A stretch of DNA of 64,000 nucleotides from Lysobacter sp. KIS68-7 (GCF_021284745.1 NZ_CP089925.1:2293001-2357000), one strand, 5' to 3'. Counted from the first letter of the stretch, positions 15,375-25,555 are shown. The notes: a model not told the origin generated them from the sequence alone. Made by a program: numbers and translations.

Positions 15375-17058
15375 CGGCCGGCAGGCGCACGGTGAACGTG
15401 CTGCCTTTGCAGGTGCCTTCGCTCTCCACGCTGACCTCGCCGCCGTGCAATTGCACGAGCCGGCGCACCAGCGTCAGCCCGATCCCGAGCCCGCCCTGCG
15501 CGCGGTCGATGCTCTGGTCGATTTGCGTGAACATGTCGAACACGCGCGCGAGCATGTCGCGCGGAATGCCGATGCCGTCGTCGCGCACGCGGAGGCGCCA
15601 GGCGTGGGCATCGCGGTCCACCAGCAGCGCGATGTCGCCGCCGGGCTGCGTGTATTTCGCGGCGTTATTGAGCAGGTTGGCGAGCACCTGCGCCAGGCGC
15701 GTGCGGTCGCCGTCGATCGGCAAGGGGCCGTCGGGCAGGGTGACGGCCAGGCGGTGCGCATTCGCGTCGATCAGCGGCCGCGCCAATTCCAACGCGGAGA
15801 CCACCACGTCGCGCAGGTCCAGCCGCTCGCGGTTCAAGGTCACCTTGCCACGCGTGATGCGCGAGACATCCAGCAGGTCGTCGACCAGGCGGATGAGGTG
15901 CGCGAGCTGGCGTTCCATGACGTCGCGGCTGCGCGACACCACGGCCGGGTCGTCGGTCATGCGCAGGATGTGCAGGCTGGTGCGGATGGGCGCCAGCGGG
16001 TTGCGCAGTTCGTGCGCGAGCATCGCGAGGAATTCATCCTTGCGCCGGTCCTGTTCGCGCAGCCGTTCGTAAAGCTGCGCGTTTTCCAGCGCGACCGCGG
16101 CGATCTGCGCGAACTGCCGCAGGATGGCCTGGTCGGCGTCGCCGAATTCACCGTCGACGCGATCACCGACCTGGATCTGGCCGATCTCGGTGCCGTCGTG
16201 GCCCACCATGCGGGCGACGAGCCAGCTGTGCGCGTCGGCCACCGTCAACGTGCCTTGCGAATACGAGGTCGACGCCAGCGGCGGCGCGCCGTCTTCGTCG
16301 GGCGTGAGCGAGGCGATTGCCACCTGCGCTTCGAGGATGTGGCACGAGGCTTCCGCAGTGGCGCGCAATACGCGATCGACCGTGGCGCAGCCGTGGATGG
16401 TGCGCGCCGCTTCGGCCACGCGGGCGAGCAGGCGGGCGTTCTCGCGTTCGCGCGCGAGCAGTTCGCGTTGGGTGCGGGCGTTGGCCTGCAGGGTCTTGAT
16501 CGCGCGGTCGTGTTCGATCGCAAGCGCCGCCGTGCGCGACGCGACGGCGACGAGGTCGCGTTCGCCCGCCGTGGGTTCGCGCGTTTCGGGGAAATAGGTG
16601 CCGAAGGTGCCGAGCACGCTGCCGTCGGCGCCCAGGATCGGCATCGACCAGGCCGCATGCAGGCCGATCGCCATCGGCAGGTGGCGGAGGCCTTCCCAGC
16701 TCGGTGCCGTCGCGAAGTCGCGGGTCACCACCACGCGGCCGGTCGCAGCGGCATCCGCGCAGGTGCCCACGCCCGGTGCGATGCCGATGCCGTCGACCGC
16801 GGCGTTGTAGTCCTCGGGCAGGCTCGGTGCGGCGCCCGTGCGCAGGCAGCGCTTGTCGGGGTCGACCAGGAAGATGGACGCGCGCACGCGGCCGATGGCT
16901 TCGGCTTCGACCACACGGCACAAGGCAGCAAGCGTCTCGCACAGCGGATCGCCGCGGACGATGGCTTCCAGGATGTCGCGTTGCCGTTCCAGCAACGACG
17001 CATGGTCAGTCGGCTCGTTCGCTTCCTGCGCGAGCGCTTCGCGGACTTCCGCGTTCAT
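15364..17058 (-). CDS. Orphan cytoplasmic histidine kinase, GAF-GAF-HisKA-HATPase
   Basis: 564 aa. First GAF domain about 22-185 ([20 protein letters not shown]), a helical linker, a second GAF domain about 215-350, HisKA with phospho-acceptor His in [10 protein letters not shown] (about 365), and HATPase with N box [12 protein letters not shown]1 DDGIGI and G2 [10 protein letters not shown]. There is no membrane segment and no receiver domain, so it senses an internal small molecule or redox/light signal and must phosphorylate a regulator encoded elsewhere; none is adjacent. ATG 17058 gives a clean N-terminus; a GTG 51 nt earlier is possible. It overlaps the YkgJ gene tail-to-tail by 11 nt. 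Confidence 0.9.
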   Translation of the reverse strand: MNAEVREALAQEANEPTDHASLLERQRDILEAIVRGDPLCETLAALCRVVEAEAIGRVRASIFLVDPDKRCLRTGAAPSLPEDYNAAVDGIGIAPGVGTCADAAATGRVVVTRDFATAPSWEGLRHLPMAIGLHAAWSMPILGADGSVLGTFGTYFPETREPTAGERDLVAVASRTAALAIEHDRAIKTLQANARTQRELLARERENARLLARVAEAARTIHGCATVDRVLRATAEASCHILEAQVAIASLTPDEDGAPPLASTSYSQGTLTVADAHSWLVARMVGHDGTEIGQIQVGDRVDGEFGDADQAILRQFAQIAAVALENAQLYERLREQDRRKDEFLAMLAHELRNPLAPIRTSLHILRMTDDPAVVSRSRDVMERQLAHLIRLVDDLLDVSRITRGKVTLNRERLDLRDVVVSALELARPLIDANAHRLAVTLPDGPLPIDGDRTRLAQVLANLLNNAAKYTQPGGDIALLVDRDAHAWRLRVRDDGIGIPRDMLARVFDMFTQIDQSIDRAQGGLGIGLTLVRRLVQLHGGEVSVESEGTCKGSTFTVRLPAVST

Positions 17059-17122
17059 TCCCGGGCTTTCCCCAGATGGAACTGCAATAGGGGCGGAGTC
17101 TAGGCACACGCCAGCGGGAATC

Positions 17123-17142
17123 GCGTGAAGCGGACTTCACGC
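17123..17142 (-). promoter_or_regulatory. Inverted repeat between GNAT stop and kinase start
   Basis: Perfect 8-bp arms GCGTGAAG / CTTCACGC around CGGA, located 65 nt upstream of the kinase start and 12 nt after the GNAT stop on the minus strand. There is no T run, so it could be a weak terminator or an operator for the kinase gene. Confidence 0.35.
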
Positions 17143-17153
17143 CGCGGGAAGGC

Positions 17154-17828
17154 TTACCTGGACGCAGTCAGCGACCAGAACCCGATGTTGCGCCGCACCC
17201 GGAACCCCTGCCGCTCGTACATCGATTTTGCGCGCAGGTTCTCATGGCTGACATGCAGGAAGGGCTGCAAGCCGCTGGCGAGCAAATCGTTTGTCAGGAA
17301 CGCCATCAGGCGCCGCGCGTACCCGCGCCCCAGGAAATCCGGGTGCGTGCAGACCGCGCTGATCTCGCGCGCGTTCGGCGTGCCCATGCGCTCGCCGATC
17401 ATCGCCGCGAGCCGGCCTTGCTGGTAGATGCCGAAGTAGCGGCCCATCTCCATCGTGCGCGGGCGGAAGTAGTGCGGATACACGAGCGCCACCAGGTCGA
17501 GGACGTCCTGCCGCTGCGCATCGCCCAGCGCCTGGATCACGGGGCCGTCGACCGCTTCCAGCGGCGCATCGCACACCATCTGCGCGAGCTCGGGGAAGGC
17601 AGCGAGCGTGGCCTTGCGCACCGACAGCGGCGCGATGCCGAGCAGCAGCACCGTTTCGCCGGGCGCGAGCAACGTGGCGACCGCGTCGTCGATATCGTCG
17701 CCCGCACGCGCCATGCCGAAGAACGGCGCGACGTCGGCGGGGTAGCGCACGCCATTCCCCGCGCGCCGGGCGAATCCGGCGTGCAGGCTCTCGAGCGAAG
17801 CATGGATGGGATTGTCGAGTGCGTTCAT
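17154..17828 (-). CDS. GNAT family N-acetyltransferase (FR47-like)
   Basis: 224 aa. The C-terminal half has the acetyl-CoA motif A as THPDFLGRGYARRLMAFL, followed by motif B LHVSHENLRAKSMYERQGFR, the form seen in FR47-like GNATs. The N-terminal half (about 1-110) is a degenerate partner domain. It should move acetyl from acetyl-CoA to an amine; the acceptor is not predictable. Its ATG overlaps the stop of the upstream DUF4239-like gene (ATGA, 17825-17828). Confidence 0.85.
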   Translation of the reverse strand: MNALDNPIHASLESLHAGFARRAGNGVRYPADVAPFFGMARAGDDIDDAVATLLAPGETVLLLGIAPLSVRKATLAAFPELAQMVCDAPLEAVDGPVIQALGDAQRQDVLDLVALVYPHYFRPRTMEMGRYFGIYQQGRLAAMIGERMGTPNAREISAVCTHPDFLGRGYARRLMAFLTNDLLASGLQPFLHVSHENLRAKSMYERQGFRVRRNIGFWSLTASR

Positions 17829-18580
17829 ATGCCGGAGCGGATGGCGCCGAGGGCCTGCTGGAAGGTGTCGGGCGGCAACACGATCAGGCCGTGGAAGGGT
17901 TGGGCGAGGTCGTAGATCATGAACAACACGATGCCGGCGTAGACCGAATACGCACCGGCGATCCACATGTGCTTGCGCGACGGCTCGTGCACGAAGAACA
18001 CCGCGCCGATCAGCACCAGGCCGGCGATCGCGGCGAACCAGAAGCCGTAGGGGATGTGCATGCCGGCTTCGTAACCGCGCAACTGGCGCAGGTGTTCGAT
18101 GCGGAAGGCCTGGTCCTGCATCGCATCGGCGAGCTTCGAATGCGCGCGGTCGGTCGGCTGCAGGGCGAGGGTGGCAGCCGACAAGCGCCGGAATGCGAGC
18201 CAGCCTTCGTCGCTCAATTGCGCTTCGCGTTCCTGCCGCGGCCAATCGTGCGTGACCACGGCTTCCAGGTAAGCGCGCGCGGCTTCCTGGACCTGCGGCG
18301 CGCCGTAGGCACCGGCTCGGTAGTAAATGTGCTCCGCGGCCGCGGCTTCTTCGCGCATGCCGCTGTAAAGATCGTTGACCTGGCCCATCACCTGGCCGAA
18401 CACCAGGCCCAGGATCAGGCCGTGCAGCACGCCGATGCGCGAGGCGACGTCGCGTGCGAGCTCACGTGTGTCCATCGGTTGCTGCGTGCCGTGCCGCGCG
18501 CGCATCCACATGCCGGGCAGGGCGGTGGCGAGGAAGGCAAGGAAGATGAATCCGACGGCGACGGCGAGAGTGAGGAGCAT
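17825..18580 (-). CDS. DUF4239 (bestrophin-like) membrane protein
   Basis: 251 aa. Four membrane segments: two near the N-terminus (2-22 and about 47-65) and two near the C-terminus (about 175-195 and 205-225). Between them is a helical soluble region (QVNDLYSGMREEAAAAEHIY). This 2+2 arrangement matches DUF4239, a bestrophin-like putative channel family of unknown function. ATG 18580 was chosen because it starts the first membrane helix and lies 20 nt after the ArsC stop. It is coupled by 4-nt overlap to the GNAT gene. Confidence 0.7.
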   Translation of the reverse strand: MLLTLAVAVGFIFLAFLATALPGMWMRARHGTQQPMDTRELARDVASRIGVLHGLILGLVFGQVMGQVNDLYSGMREEAAAAEHIYYRAGAYGAPQVQEAARAYLEAVVTHDWPRQEREAQLSDEGWLAFRRLSAATLALQPTDRAHSKLADAMQDQAFRIEHLRQLRGYEAGMHIPYGFWFAAIAGLVLIGAVFFVHEPSRKHMWIAGAYSVYAGIVLFMIYDLAQPFHGLIVLPPDTFQQALGAIRSGI

Positions 18581-18600
18581 GGCGTCGCCCTTGGAAGGGG

Positions 18601-18948
18601 TCAGAGCAGTTGGAGGACGTTCTCGATCGGCCGGCCGATGACGGCCCGACCCCCATGCACGAAGACCGGACGCTCGATCAGGATCGGATGCGCGTGCATC
18701 GCGGCGAGCAGTTCCTCGTCGCTGCGCGCGGGGTCGGCCAGGCCGAGCGTCTTGTATTCGTCCTCGCCCGTGCGCAGCAGCGCGCGGACCGGCAGCCCGA
18801 GCATGCGCACCAGCGCGCGGAGTTCCTTCACGTTGGGGGGCGTGTCGAGGTAGGCGACGACCTCCGGTTCCACGCCGTGTTCGGCCAGCAGGGCGAGCGC
18901 CCCCCGGGACTTGGTGCAGCGGGGGTTGTGGTAGTAGCGGCTGTCCAT
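18601..18948 (-). CDS. arsC: ArsC-type arsenate reductase (glutaredoxin-linked family)
   Basis: 115 aa, the usual family length. N-terminus MDSRYYHNPRCTKSRG places the catalytic Cys at residue 11 in the C-x-K-S-R loop. The FVHGGRAVIGRP segment near residue 95 matches the anion-site Arg region of ArsC. It reduces arsenate to arsenite using glutathione/glutaredoxin. Many such stand-alone genes outside ars operons act mainly as thiol redox proteins, so physiological arsenic resistance is not certain. First gene of the arsC-DUF4239-GNAT unit. Confidence 0.85.
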   Translation of the reverse strand: MDSRYYHNPRCTKSRGALALLAEHGVEPEVVAYLDTPPNVKELRALVRMLGLPVRALLRTGEDEYKTLGLADPARSDEELLAAMHAHPILIERPVFVHGGRAVIGRPIENVLQLL

Positions 18949-19079
18949 TCCACGAGTGTAACGCTCGACTGAATGAGGATTCGGACACCCTCCCTGCAAG
19001 CCCGCGCTTTTTCCCATCTGCGTTGCTAGAGTCCACCGGCGCTCGAAACGGGCGTTTTTCCTATTGACTCGGAGGTCGT

Positions 19080-21938
19080 GTGATCGGCAGGGAATTGCGG
19101 CGCATTGCGTGCGCCATGGTGGTAGGGATCTCGTTTGCCGGCGTGGCCTCGGCCCAGTCGCAATTCACCCAGATCGCAGGCGGTGCCTTCGGTGACGGCG
19201 GGGCGGCGACCTCGGCCAACATGCAGGGCGCCACGGACGTCGTGATCGACGCCGCCGGCAACATCTACGTCTCGCAATTCAACGCGAACCGAATTCGCAA
19301 GATCGCGACCAATGGCGTGGTCACCACGCTCATGGGCGGCATCACCGGCTTTGCAGGCGACAACGGCCTGGCCATCAACGCCGCCATGGATCGTCCCGAC
19401 GGCCTTGCCGTCGACACGATCGGCAACGTCTATTTCAGCGACCGCGGCAACCGCCGCGTGCGCCGCATCGCGCCGAACGGCGTCGTCACCACGGTGGCGG
19501 GCAACGGCAGCGGCGCCACCTCGGGCGACAACGGCCTGGCGGTCAACGCGGGCCTGACGGCCCCCTCGGGCCTGGTGCTCGACGCCGCCGGGAACCTGTA
19601 CATCGCCGACCAGGTCGCCAACCGCATCCGCAAGGTGACGCCGGGCGGCATCATCACCACCGTCGCCGGCACCGGCGCGGATGGCTTCACCGGCGACATG
19701 GGCCAGGCCACCGCCGCCACGCTGTCCAGGCCCACGGACGTCGACATCGACAGCGCCGGCAACCTGTACATCACCGATCTCGGCAACATGGCGTTGCGCA
19801 AGGTCGCAACCAACGGCGTGATCAACACGATCTTCACCGCGGCCAACATGTCCACGCACACGTCCGTCGACGGCGCGGGCAACCTGTACTTCGCCGACAT
19901 CGGCGCGTGCACCCTGATGAAGCTGACCGGGCCGACCCTGACCCGCATCGGCGGCTCGGGCACGGCCTGCGGCGACGGCGCCAACGGCACCGTGGGCACG
20001 GTCACCAACATCGGTGCGGTCGAAGGCATCGCCATCGACTCGGCCGGCAACGTCATCTTCGTCGACGCGGACTACGCCCGCGTGCGCAAGATCTCGAAGC
20101 CCGGCAACATCCATACGATCGTGGCGGGCTTCGGCGGCGACATCCCCAATGGCACGCTCGCCAACAGCGCGCCGCTGTCGGCCAACATGGGCCTGGCAGT
20201 GGCCACCAACGGCGACCTGGTGGTGTCCGAACTCGCGCACCGTCGCGTGCGCCGCATCAGCGCCGGCCGCGTCTACACGCTCGGCGGCAGCGGGCTGTTC
20301 AAGGACCGCGGCAACTGCACCGTCGCCCTGCCGTGCCCGGCCACCGACATGGTGCTGTACCAGATCTACGGCGTGGCGTTCGGCAACAACGGCGCCGTGC
20401 TGGTGGCCGACCGCGGCCGCGCACGCGTGTTCTCCATCACCCCCGATGGCAACCTCGGCATCTTCGCCGGTACCACGCGTTCCGGCGACAACGGCGACGG
20501 CGGCCCGGCCGGCAACGCCATCATCGATCCCCAAGGCCTGGCGCGCGACGCGGCCGGCAACATCTACATCACCGACACGCGCGCCAGCCGCATCCGCAAG
20601 GTCGACACCGGCGGCACGATCACCACGTTCGCGGGCAGCACCATCGGTTACAGCGGCGACAATGGTCCGGCGACGAGCGCGAAACTCAACAGCCCGACGG
20701 CGTTGGCCACCGACGCGGCGGGCAACGTCTACGTGGCCGACAACGGCAACCTGCGCGTGCGCAAGATCACGCCGACCGGCGTGATCACGACCATCGCGGG
20801 CAACGGCGCCGATGCCATCACCGGCAACGGTGGCGCGGCGACCGCCGCCGCCATCGGCCAGGTGCGCGGCATCGCGGTCGATGCGAGCGGCGCGGTGTAT
20901 CTCGCCGGCAACGGCACCCTGCGTCGCGTCCGCACGGACGGGCGCATCGAGGCGTTGCCGGGCTGGACGCACTACGCCATGTCGCTGGCGTTCCGCAGCG
21001 GGCTGCTCTACGTCGGCACGCAGGAAGGCTTGGTCTACACGCTGCCGGTGGGAACGCGCTCGAGCGACTACGACGGCGATGGCCGGTCCGACATCCTCTG
21101 GCGCAACGGGCAGACCGGCGCCAACGCGCTCTGGAAGGCGGCGAACAGCGCGCAGGCGCAAACGCTGACCGGCGCGACCAACCTCGCGTGGAAGATCCTG
21201 GGGCAGGGCGATTTCGACGGCGACGGGAAGGACGACATCTTCTGGCGCAACGTGCAGGACGGCAGCAACGTCATCTGGCGTTCGGCGAACTACGCCACGC
21301 AGACCCCCGTGTCGCGCGTGCCGGACGTGAACTGGGCGATGGTGGGCGTGGGCGACTTCGACAACGACGGCAAGGCCGACCTGGTCTGGCGCCACGGCGT
21401 CACGGGCCAGAACGTCATCTGGCGTTCGGGCAATTCGGCCACGACGACGACGCTGACGAGCACCACCGACAAGAACTGGAAGATCGTCGGCGTCGGCGAT
21501 TTCAACGGCGACGGCGTGTCCGACCTGCTGTGGCGCAACGTCGTGACGGGCGCGAACGCGATCTGGCGTTCGGGCAACTTCGCCTCGACGCAGGCCGTCA
21601 CGGGCGTCACCGACGTGGCGTGGAAGGTGCAGGCCGTGGGCGACTTCAACGGCGACGGCCGCGCGGACATCTTCTGGCGCAAGCCGAGCACGGGCCAGAA
21701 CGTGATCTGGAACGATGCGCTCAGCACCTCGCCGCGCACCGTGGCCACCGCGGCCGCGCAGTGGTCCCTCGTGGCGGTCGGCGATTACGACGGCGATGGC
21801 AAGTCGGATCTGCTCTGGCGCAACACGGTCACCGGTGCCGACACCATCTGGCTCGGCGCCGATGCGACGAAGGTGCAGGCCGTGACCGGCGTGACCAACC
21901 AAGCCTGGAGTGTCGTACCCTACGAATTCCAGCCCTGA
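19080..21938 (+). CDS. Exported NHL propeller plus six VCBS/FG-GAP-like repeats (paralog 1)
   Basis: 952 aa. GTG start at 19080 with GGAGG four nt upstream; signal peptide to about residue 26 (VASAQ). Residues 27-660 hold NHL repeats of the form G.V.DAAGN.Y.AD..N.RIRK....G.ITT.AG, making a beta-propeller-like fold. Residues 660-952 hold six ~48-aa repeats of type FDGDGKDDIFWRN.....N.IWRS, an FG-GAP/VCBS relative whose DxDxDG loops probably bind calcium. Two Cys pairs sit in the NHL part (C...C around nt 19908-19970; CTVALPC). First of a 32-nt-spaced pair. Secreted or surface protein; ligand unknown. Confidence 0.8.
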   Translation: MIGRELRRIACAMVVGISFAGVASAQSQFTQIAGGAFGDGGAATSANMQGATDVVIDAAGNIYVSQFNANRIRKIATNGVVTTLMGGITGFAGDNGLAINAAMDRPDGLAVDTIGNVYFSDRGNRRVRRIAPNGVVTTVAGNGSGATSGDNGLAVNAGLTAPSGLVLDAAGNLYIADQVANRIRKVTPGGIITTVAGTGADGFTGDMGQATAATLSRPTDVDIDSAGNLYITDLGNMALRKVATNGVINTIFTAANMSTHTSVDGAGNLYFADIGACTLMKLTGPTLTRIGGSGTACGDGANGTVGTVTNIGAVEGIAIDSAGNVIFVDADYARVRKISKPGNIHTIVAGFGGDIPNGTLANSAPLSANMGLAVATNGDLVVSELAHRRVRRISAGRVYTLGGSGLFKDRGNCTVALPCPATDMVLYQIYGVAFGNNGAVLVADRGRARVFSITPDGNLGIFAGTTRSGDNGDGGPAGNAIIDPQGLARDAAGNIYITDTRASRIRKVDTGGTITTFAGSTIGYSGDNGPATSAKLNSPTALATDAAGNVYVADNGNLRVRKITPTGVITTIAGNGADAITGNGGAATAAAIGQVRGIAVDASGAVYLAGNGTLRRVRTDGRIEALPGWTHYAMSLAFRSGLLYVGTQEGLVYTLPVGTRSSDYDGDGRSDILWRNGQTGANALWKAANSAQAQTLTGATNLAWKILGQGDFDGDGKDDIFWRNVQDGSNVIWRSANYATQTPVSRVPDVNWAMVGVGDFDNDGKADLVWRHGVTGQNVIWRSGNSATTTTLTSTTDKNWKIVGVGDFNGDGVSDLLWRNVVTGANAIWRSGNFASTQAVTGVTDVAWKVQAVGDFNGDGRADIFWRKPSTGQNVIWNDALSTSPRTVATAAAQWSLVAVGDYDGDGKSDLLWRNTVTGADTIWLGADATKVQAVTGVTNQAWSVVPYEFQP

Positions 21939-21970
21939 CCTCGCGCAGGGCTTCATCAGGGGAAGATGAA

Positions 21971-24742
21971 GTGGCGAATTCGTTCCGGCGGCGCGCAGTG
22001 CGCGCCGCCTTTTTCATGGCGCTCGCCGGTGTGGGTTCCGCGGGCGCGACGACGTTGAAGTTCGATCTGGTCGCCGGCGGTGCGTTGGGCGACGGTGGCC
22101 AAGCCACGAACGCGCACATGCAGGATGCAGGAAGCCTCGTCTACGACAAGGCCGGCAACCTGTATGTGTCGCAGGCCTTCGCGAACCGCATTCGAAAAAT
22201 CACGCCTTCGGGCGTGGTCACGACGATTGCCGGCGGCAAGTATGGTTTCAGCGGGGATGGCGGCCTGGCCGTCAACGCGAGCATCGCGGCTCCGCGCGGG
22301 CTTGTGTTCGATGCGGCCGGCAACCTGTATTTCGCTGACTCCGAGAACAAGCGCATTCGACGCATCGCGACGAACGGCACGATCACCACCATTGCGGGGA
22401 ACGGCACCTACTCGTCCAACGGCGACGGTGGTCCTGCGCTGCAGGCGGGTTTCAAAAGGCCGGTCGCGGTGGAATTCGACGCCGCGGGTAACCTGTATGT
22501 CAGCGAATTCGAAGGAAACCGGGTCCGCAAGATCACGCCTGCCGGGATCATCACGACGGTCGCCGGTACGGGCGCGGAAGGCACGGATGGCAATGGCGGT
22601 CCCGCGACTTCCGCGACGCTGACGTATCCAAGCGGTCTCGCCTTCGATTCGGCTGGCAACCTTTACATCAGCGAAATCTCCGGCGGCGTTCGCAAGGTCA
22701 CCCCGGCTGGCGCGATTTCTTTGCTCACCTCGATGACCGCGGAAGACCTGGTCTTCGCTTCGGACGGAACGCTGTACTTCGTCGAAGAAGATGGCTGCAG
22801 GCTGATCAAGCTGAAGGATTCGATCTCCACCAGCCTCGCGGGTGACCCCAACGGCACGTGTCACGCCAGCGGCGACGGCGGGCCGGCCTCCGCGGCCGAG
22901 CTGGGCGGCTACGCCCCCGGCATCGCCATCGATCCGGCGGGCAACATCGTCTTCAGCGATTCCGAAAGTGCGATCGTCCGCCGCTATGTCGTTGGCACCA
23001 GCCAGATGCAGCGCGTCGCGGGCGCCGGTCTTGAATTCCCGGACGGCCGCGATGCGAATGGCGCGTCGCTTGCCTCGCTTGCCGGGATCGCGGTCGACGC
23101 GACGGGCACGTTGGTGTTTGCCGATGCGTTCTATGCGAGACGCTGGGTGACCAGGACGCCGGGGGGCACGGTCACGACGACACCGTCCATTGGAACCCCG
23201 CTTGATGTGGCGTTCCGCTCCGACGGCCGGGCCTTCGCGCTGAGCCGCGGCGCGTCTCGCATCACGTCGCTCGACGGGGTGGACACGTACTACATCAGCG
23301 GCATGGGCGCTCGCTCCGTTGCGGCGGACAGCATCGGCAACCTCTATGTGGCCGACTACACAAACAACGTCATTCGAAAAATCGACTTGGCGGGGAACAA
23401 CTCCATCATCGCGGGAACAGTCGGCTACCCGACGAGATCCGGCGATGGCGGGCCGGCCGTCGACGCCATGCTTGTGCGTCCGTTCGAAATCGCCGTCGAT
23501 GCGACGGGCAACATATACTTTGCCGAGAGCGGGCGCATTCGCAGGATTGGCACCGACGGCATCATGACCGCGTTCGCCGGTGCCGATCCGGCCAACGGGG
23601 ACTATTCGGCATCTCCCGATGGCACGCTCGCGGCAAACGCCGTCGTCGGTATTTCCGGTGGTCTTGCGGCAGACGCCTCCGGCGTTTATTTCATCTCCGG
23701 TGGCTCCGTCCGCCGCTTCAATCCCGCTGGCGTGCTCGAAACGCTTCACGGCCTGCCGTTTTACGCGGTGTCGCTGGCGACGCGGGACGGTCACCTCTAT
23801 GTGACCACGCGCGATGGCCGCGTTTGGCATGCGAACCTCGCGAACGCCACCACCGCGCCCGTCGCCCACGACTTCAACGGCGACGGCTACTCCGACGTCC
23901 TCTGGCGCAACACGCAGACCGGGCAGAACGTCGCCTGGAAGTACGCCAACAGCACCAAGACGCAAGCCATCACCGGCGTCACCCAACTCGCCTGGAAGAT
24001 CGCTGGCCAGGGTGACTTCGACGGCGACGGCAAGGACGACCTGTTCTGGCGCAACACGCAGACCGGCGCGAACACGATCTGGCGTTCGGCCGACAACACC
24101 ACGCAGACCGCCACCACCGGCGTCACCGACCTGGCGTGGTCCGTCGTCGGCGTGGGCGACTTCAACAAGGACGGCAAGTCGGACCTGGTCTGGCGCAACG
24201 CCAACACGGGCGCGAATGCGATGTGGCGTTCGGGCAACGCCGCCACGCAGACCGGCATGACCACGATCACCGACAGGAACTGGAAGATCGTGGGCGTGGC
24301 CGATTTCAACGGCGACGGCGCCTCCGACCTGTTGTGGCGCAACACCGCGACGGGCGCGAATGCGATCTGGCGTTCGGGCAACTACAGCACGCCACAGACG
24401 GTCACCTCCGTCACCAGCCAGCAGTGGAAGGTGCAGGGCGTCGGCGACTTCGACGGCGACGGCCGCGCCGACATCTTCTGGCGCAACCCGACGACGGGCC
24501 AGAACGCGCTGTGGAACGACGCCAACGGCGCTTGGGTGCGCGCGGTGCCGACCATCGCACTGCAGTGGAAGGTCGTCGCGGCCGCCGATTACGACGGCGA
24601 CGGGCGCGCGGACATTCTTTGGCGCAACACCTCGACGGGCGCGGACACCATCTGGCGCAGCGGCGATCCGAACCTGGTGATGCCGGTGGCGGCAGTCGGC
24701 AGCCAGGCGTGGGTCGTGCAGCCGGCCGAGTTCCAGCCCTGA
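21971..24742 (+). CDS. Exported NHL propeller plus six VCBS/FG-GAP-like repeats (paralog 2)
   Basis: 923 aa. I chose GTG 21971: AGGGGA lies seven nt upstream and the product starts VANSFRRRAVRAAFFMALAG, a good Sec signal. NHL-type repeats fill residues about 35-630; six VCBS-like repeats (first FNGDGYSDVLWRN) fill 634-923. It has the first NHL Cys pair (near nt 22798-22860) but not the second pair found in the other three paralogs. It starts 32 nt after paralog 1, so it is probably co-transcribed. A GC hairpin follows the stop. Confidence 0.8.
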   Translation: MANSFRRRAVRAAFFMALAGVGSAGATTLKFDLVAGGALGDGGQATNAHMQDAGSLVYDKAGNLYVSQAFANRIRKITPSGVVTTIAGGKYGFSGDGGLAVNASIAAPRGLVFDAAGNLYFADSENKRIRRIATNGTITTIAGNGTYSSNGDGGPALQAGFKRPVAVEFDAAGNLYVSEFEGNRVRKITPAGIITTVAGTGAEGTDGNGGPATSATLTYPSGLAFDSAGNLYISEISGGVRKVTPAGAISLLTSMTAEDLVFASDGTLYFVEEDGCRLIKLKDSISTSLAGDPNGTCHASGDGGPASAAELGGYAPGIAIDPAGNIVFSDSESAIVRRYVVGTSQMQRVAGAGLEFPDGRDANGASLASLAGIAVDATGTLVFADAFYARRWVTRTPGGTVTTTPSIGTPLDVAFRSDGRAFALSRGASRITSLDGVDTYYISGMGARSVAADSIGNLYVADYTNNVIRKIDLAGNNSIIAGTVGYPTRSGDGGPAVDAMLVRPFEIAVDATGNIYFAESGRIRRIGTDGIMTAFAGADPANGDYSASPDGTLAANAVVGISGGLAADASGVYFISGGSVRRFNPAGVLETLHGLPFYAVSLATRDGHLYVTTRDGRVWHANLANATTAPVAHDFNGDGYSDVLWRNTQTGQNVAWKYANSTKTQAITGVTQLAWKIAGQGDFDGDGKDDLFWRNTQTGANTIWRSADNTTQTATTGVTDLAWSVVGVGDFNKDGKSDLVWRNANTGANAMWRSGNAATQTGMTTITDRNWKIVGVADFNGDGASDLLWRNTATGANAIWRSGNYSTPQTVTSVTSQQWKVQGVGDFDGDGRADIFWRNPTTGQNALWNDANGAWVRAVPTIALQWKVVAAADYDGDGRADILWRNTSTGADTIWRSGDPNLVMPVAAVGSQAWVVQPAEFQP

Positions 24743-24751
24743 CGAAAGGCA

Positions 24752-24772
24752 GGGGACGGCACCGCCGTCCCC
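24752..24772 (+). terminator. GC hairpin after the first NHL-VCBS pair
   Basis: Perfect 9-bp stem GGGGACGGC / GCCGTCCCC with an ACC loop, 10 nt after the stop. No T run follows, so termination strength is uncertain. Confidence 0.5.
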
Positions 24773-24806
24773 GCCGCACGCTGGGCCTCCCCCGAGGAGG
24801 CCCCGC

Positions 24807-25520
24807 ATGCTTGCTCTCGCACTCACTGCCGCGCTTGCGGCGGCTACGCCCGCGCCGCAAGGCGACCGTCTGCCGGAAGGCACCTGGTGTTACGCCATCA
24901 CGGCCTCGAAGGACGGCGCGACGCAGACCGTCGGCCACACCTTCCAGTCGATCGAACGCACCACGCACGACGGCAAGCCCGCGCTGAAAGTGGTCGTGCA
25001 CCAGCGCATGGGCGCGAAGTTCGACCTGCGCGATACCTTCCTGCTCGATGCGGCCACGCTGCGTCCGTTCGAAGTCGCGAGCGCGCGATTCGGCAAGCCG
25101 CACGTGCGCGATGTCTACGACGCCAAGGGCGTGACGGAAACGCGTTGGGACAAGGACGGCAAGGACACCACGACGACCAAGCCGCTCGCGCGCCCGGTGT
25201 GGGAAGGCAACCTCTATGGCGTGATGTTCGCCGCACTGCCGCTGGAACAAGGTGCGTCGTACGCGGTGCCGTTCTATCAGTACGACAAGGGCGAGGGCAC
25301 GTTCGCGATCGACGTGACGGGCACGCGCACGGTCGACACGCCGGAGGGCAAGCGCGAGGCGATCGTGCTCAAGGCCGGGCCGTCGAAGGACGAGCAGATC
25401 GAATATCTCATCGGCGCATCGCCCCGCCTGGAGTTGGCCTACACCGGGCCCCAGGGTTTCGGCCAGTCGCTCGCGCCGAACTGCGCGGGATTCGAAGCGG
25501 CCGTCCCGGCCACGCCCTGA
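24807..25520 (+). CDS. DUF3108-like exported protein
   Basis: 237 aa. Short signal peptide (MLALALTAALAAATPA). The rest is beta-rich and of a lipocalin-like or LolA-like type (YAITASKDGATQTVGHTFQ at the start; LRDTFLLDAATLRPFEV central). It resembles DUF3108 proteins, periplasmic and of unknown function. GAGGAGG precedes ATG 24807, a strong site. It sits between the two NHL-VCBS pairs, with no clear link to them. Confidence 0.6.
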   Translation: MLALALTAALAAATPAPQGDRLPEGTWCYAITASKDGATQTVGHTFQSIERTTHDGKPALKVVVHQRMGAKFDLRDTFLLDAATLRPFEVASARFGKPHVRDVYDAKGVTETRWDKDGKDTTTTKPLARPVWEGNLYGVMFAALPLEQGASYAVPFYQYDKGEGTFAIDVTGTRTVDTPEGKREAIVLKAGPSKDEQIEYLIGASPRLELAYTGPQGFGQSLAPNCAGFEAAVPATP

Positions 25521-25555
25521 GGCCTAGAATGGCGGCCCCCCGAGAGGTCGCCGCC

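Noticed and set aside
15298..17103. Long plus-strand open frame (about 600 codons) opposite the histidine kinase gene.
   Set aside because: The minus strand carries a complete GAF-GAF-HisKA-HATPase kinase; the plus-strand frame has no domain, only Ala/Arg/Gln-rich shadow sequence.
18601..18948. Possible ars (arsenic resistance) operon.
   Set aside because: No arsB, arsR or arsH is adjacent; the ArsR-family gene at 60776 is 42 kb away and pairs with an SRPBCC gene.
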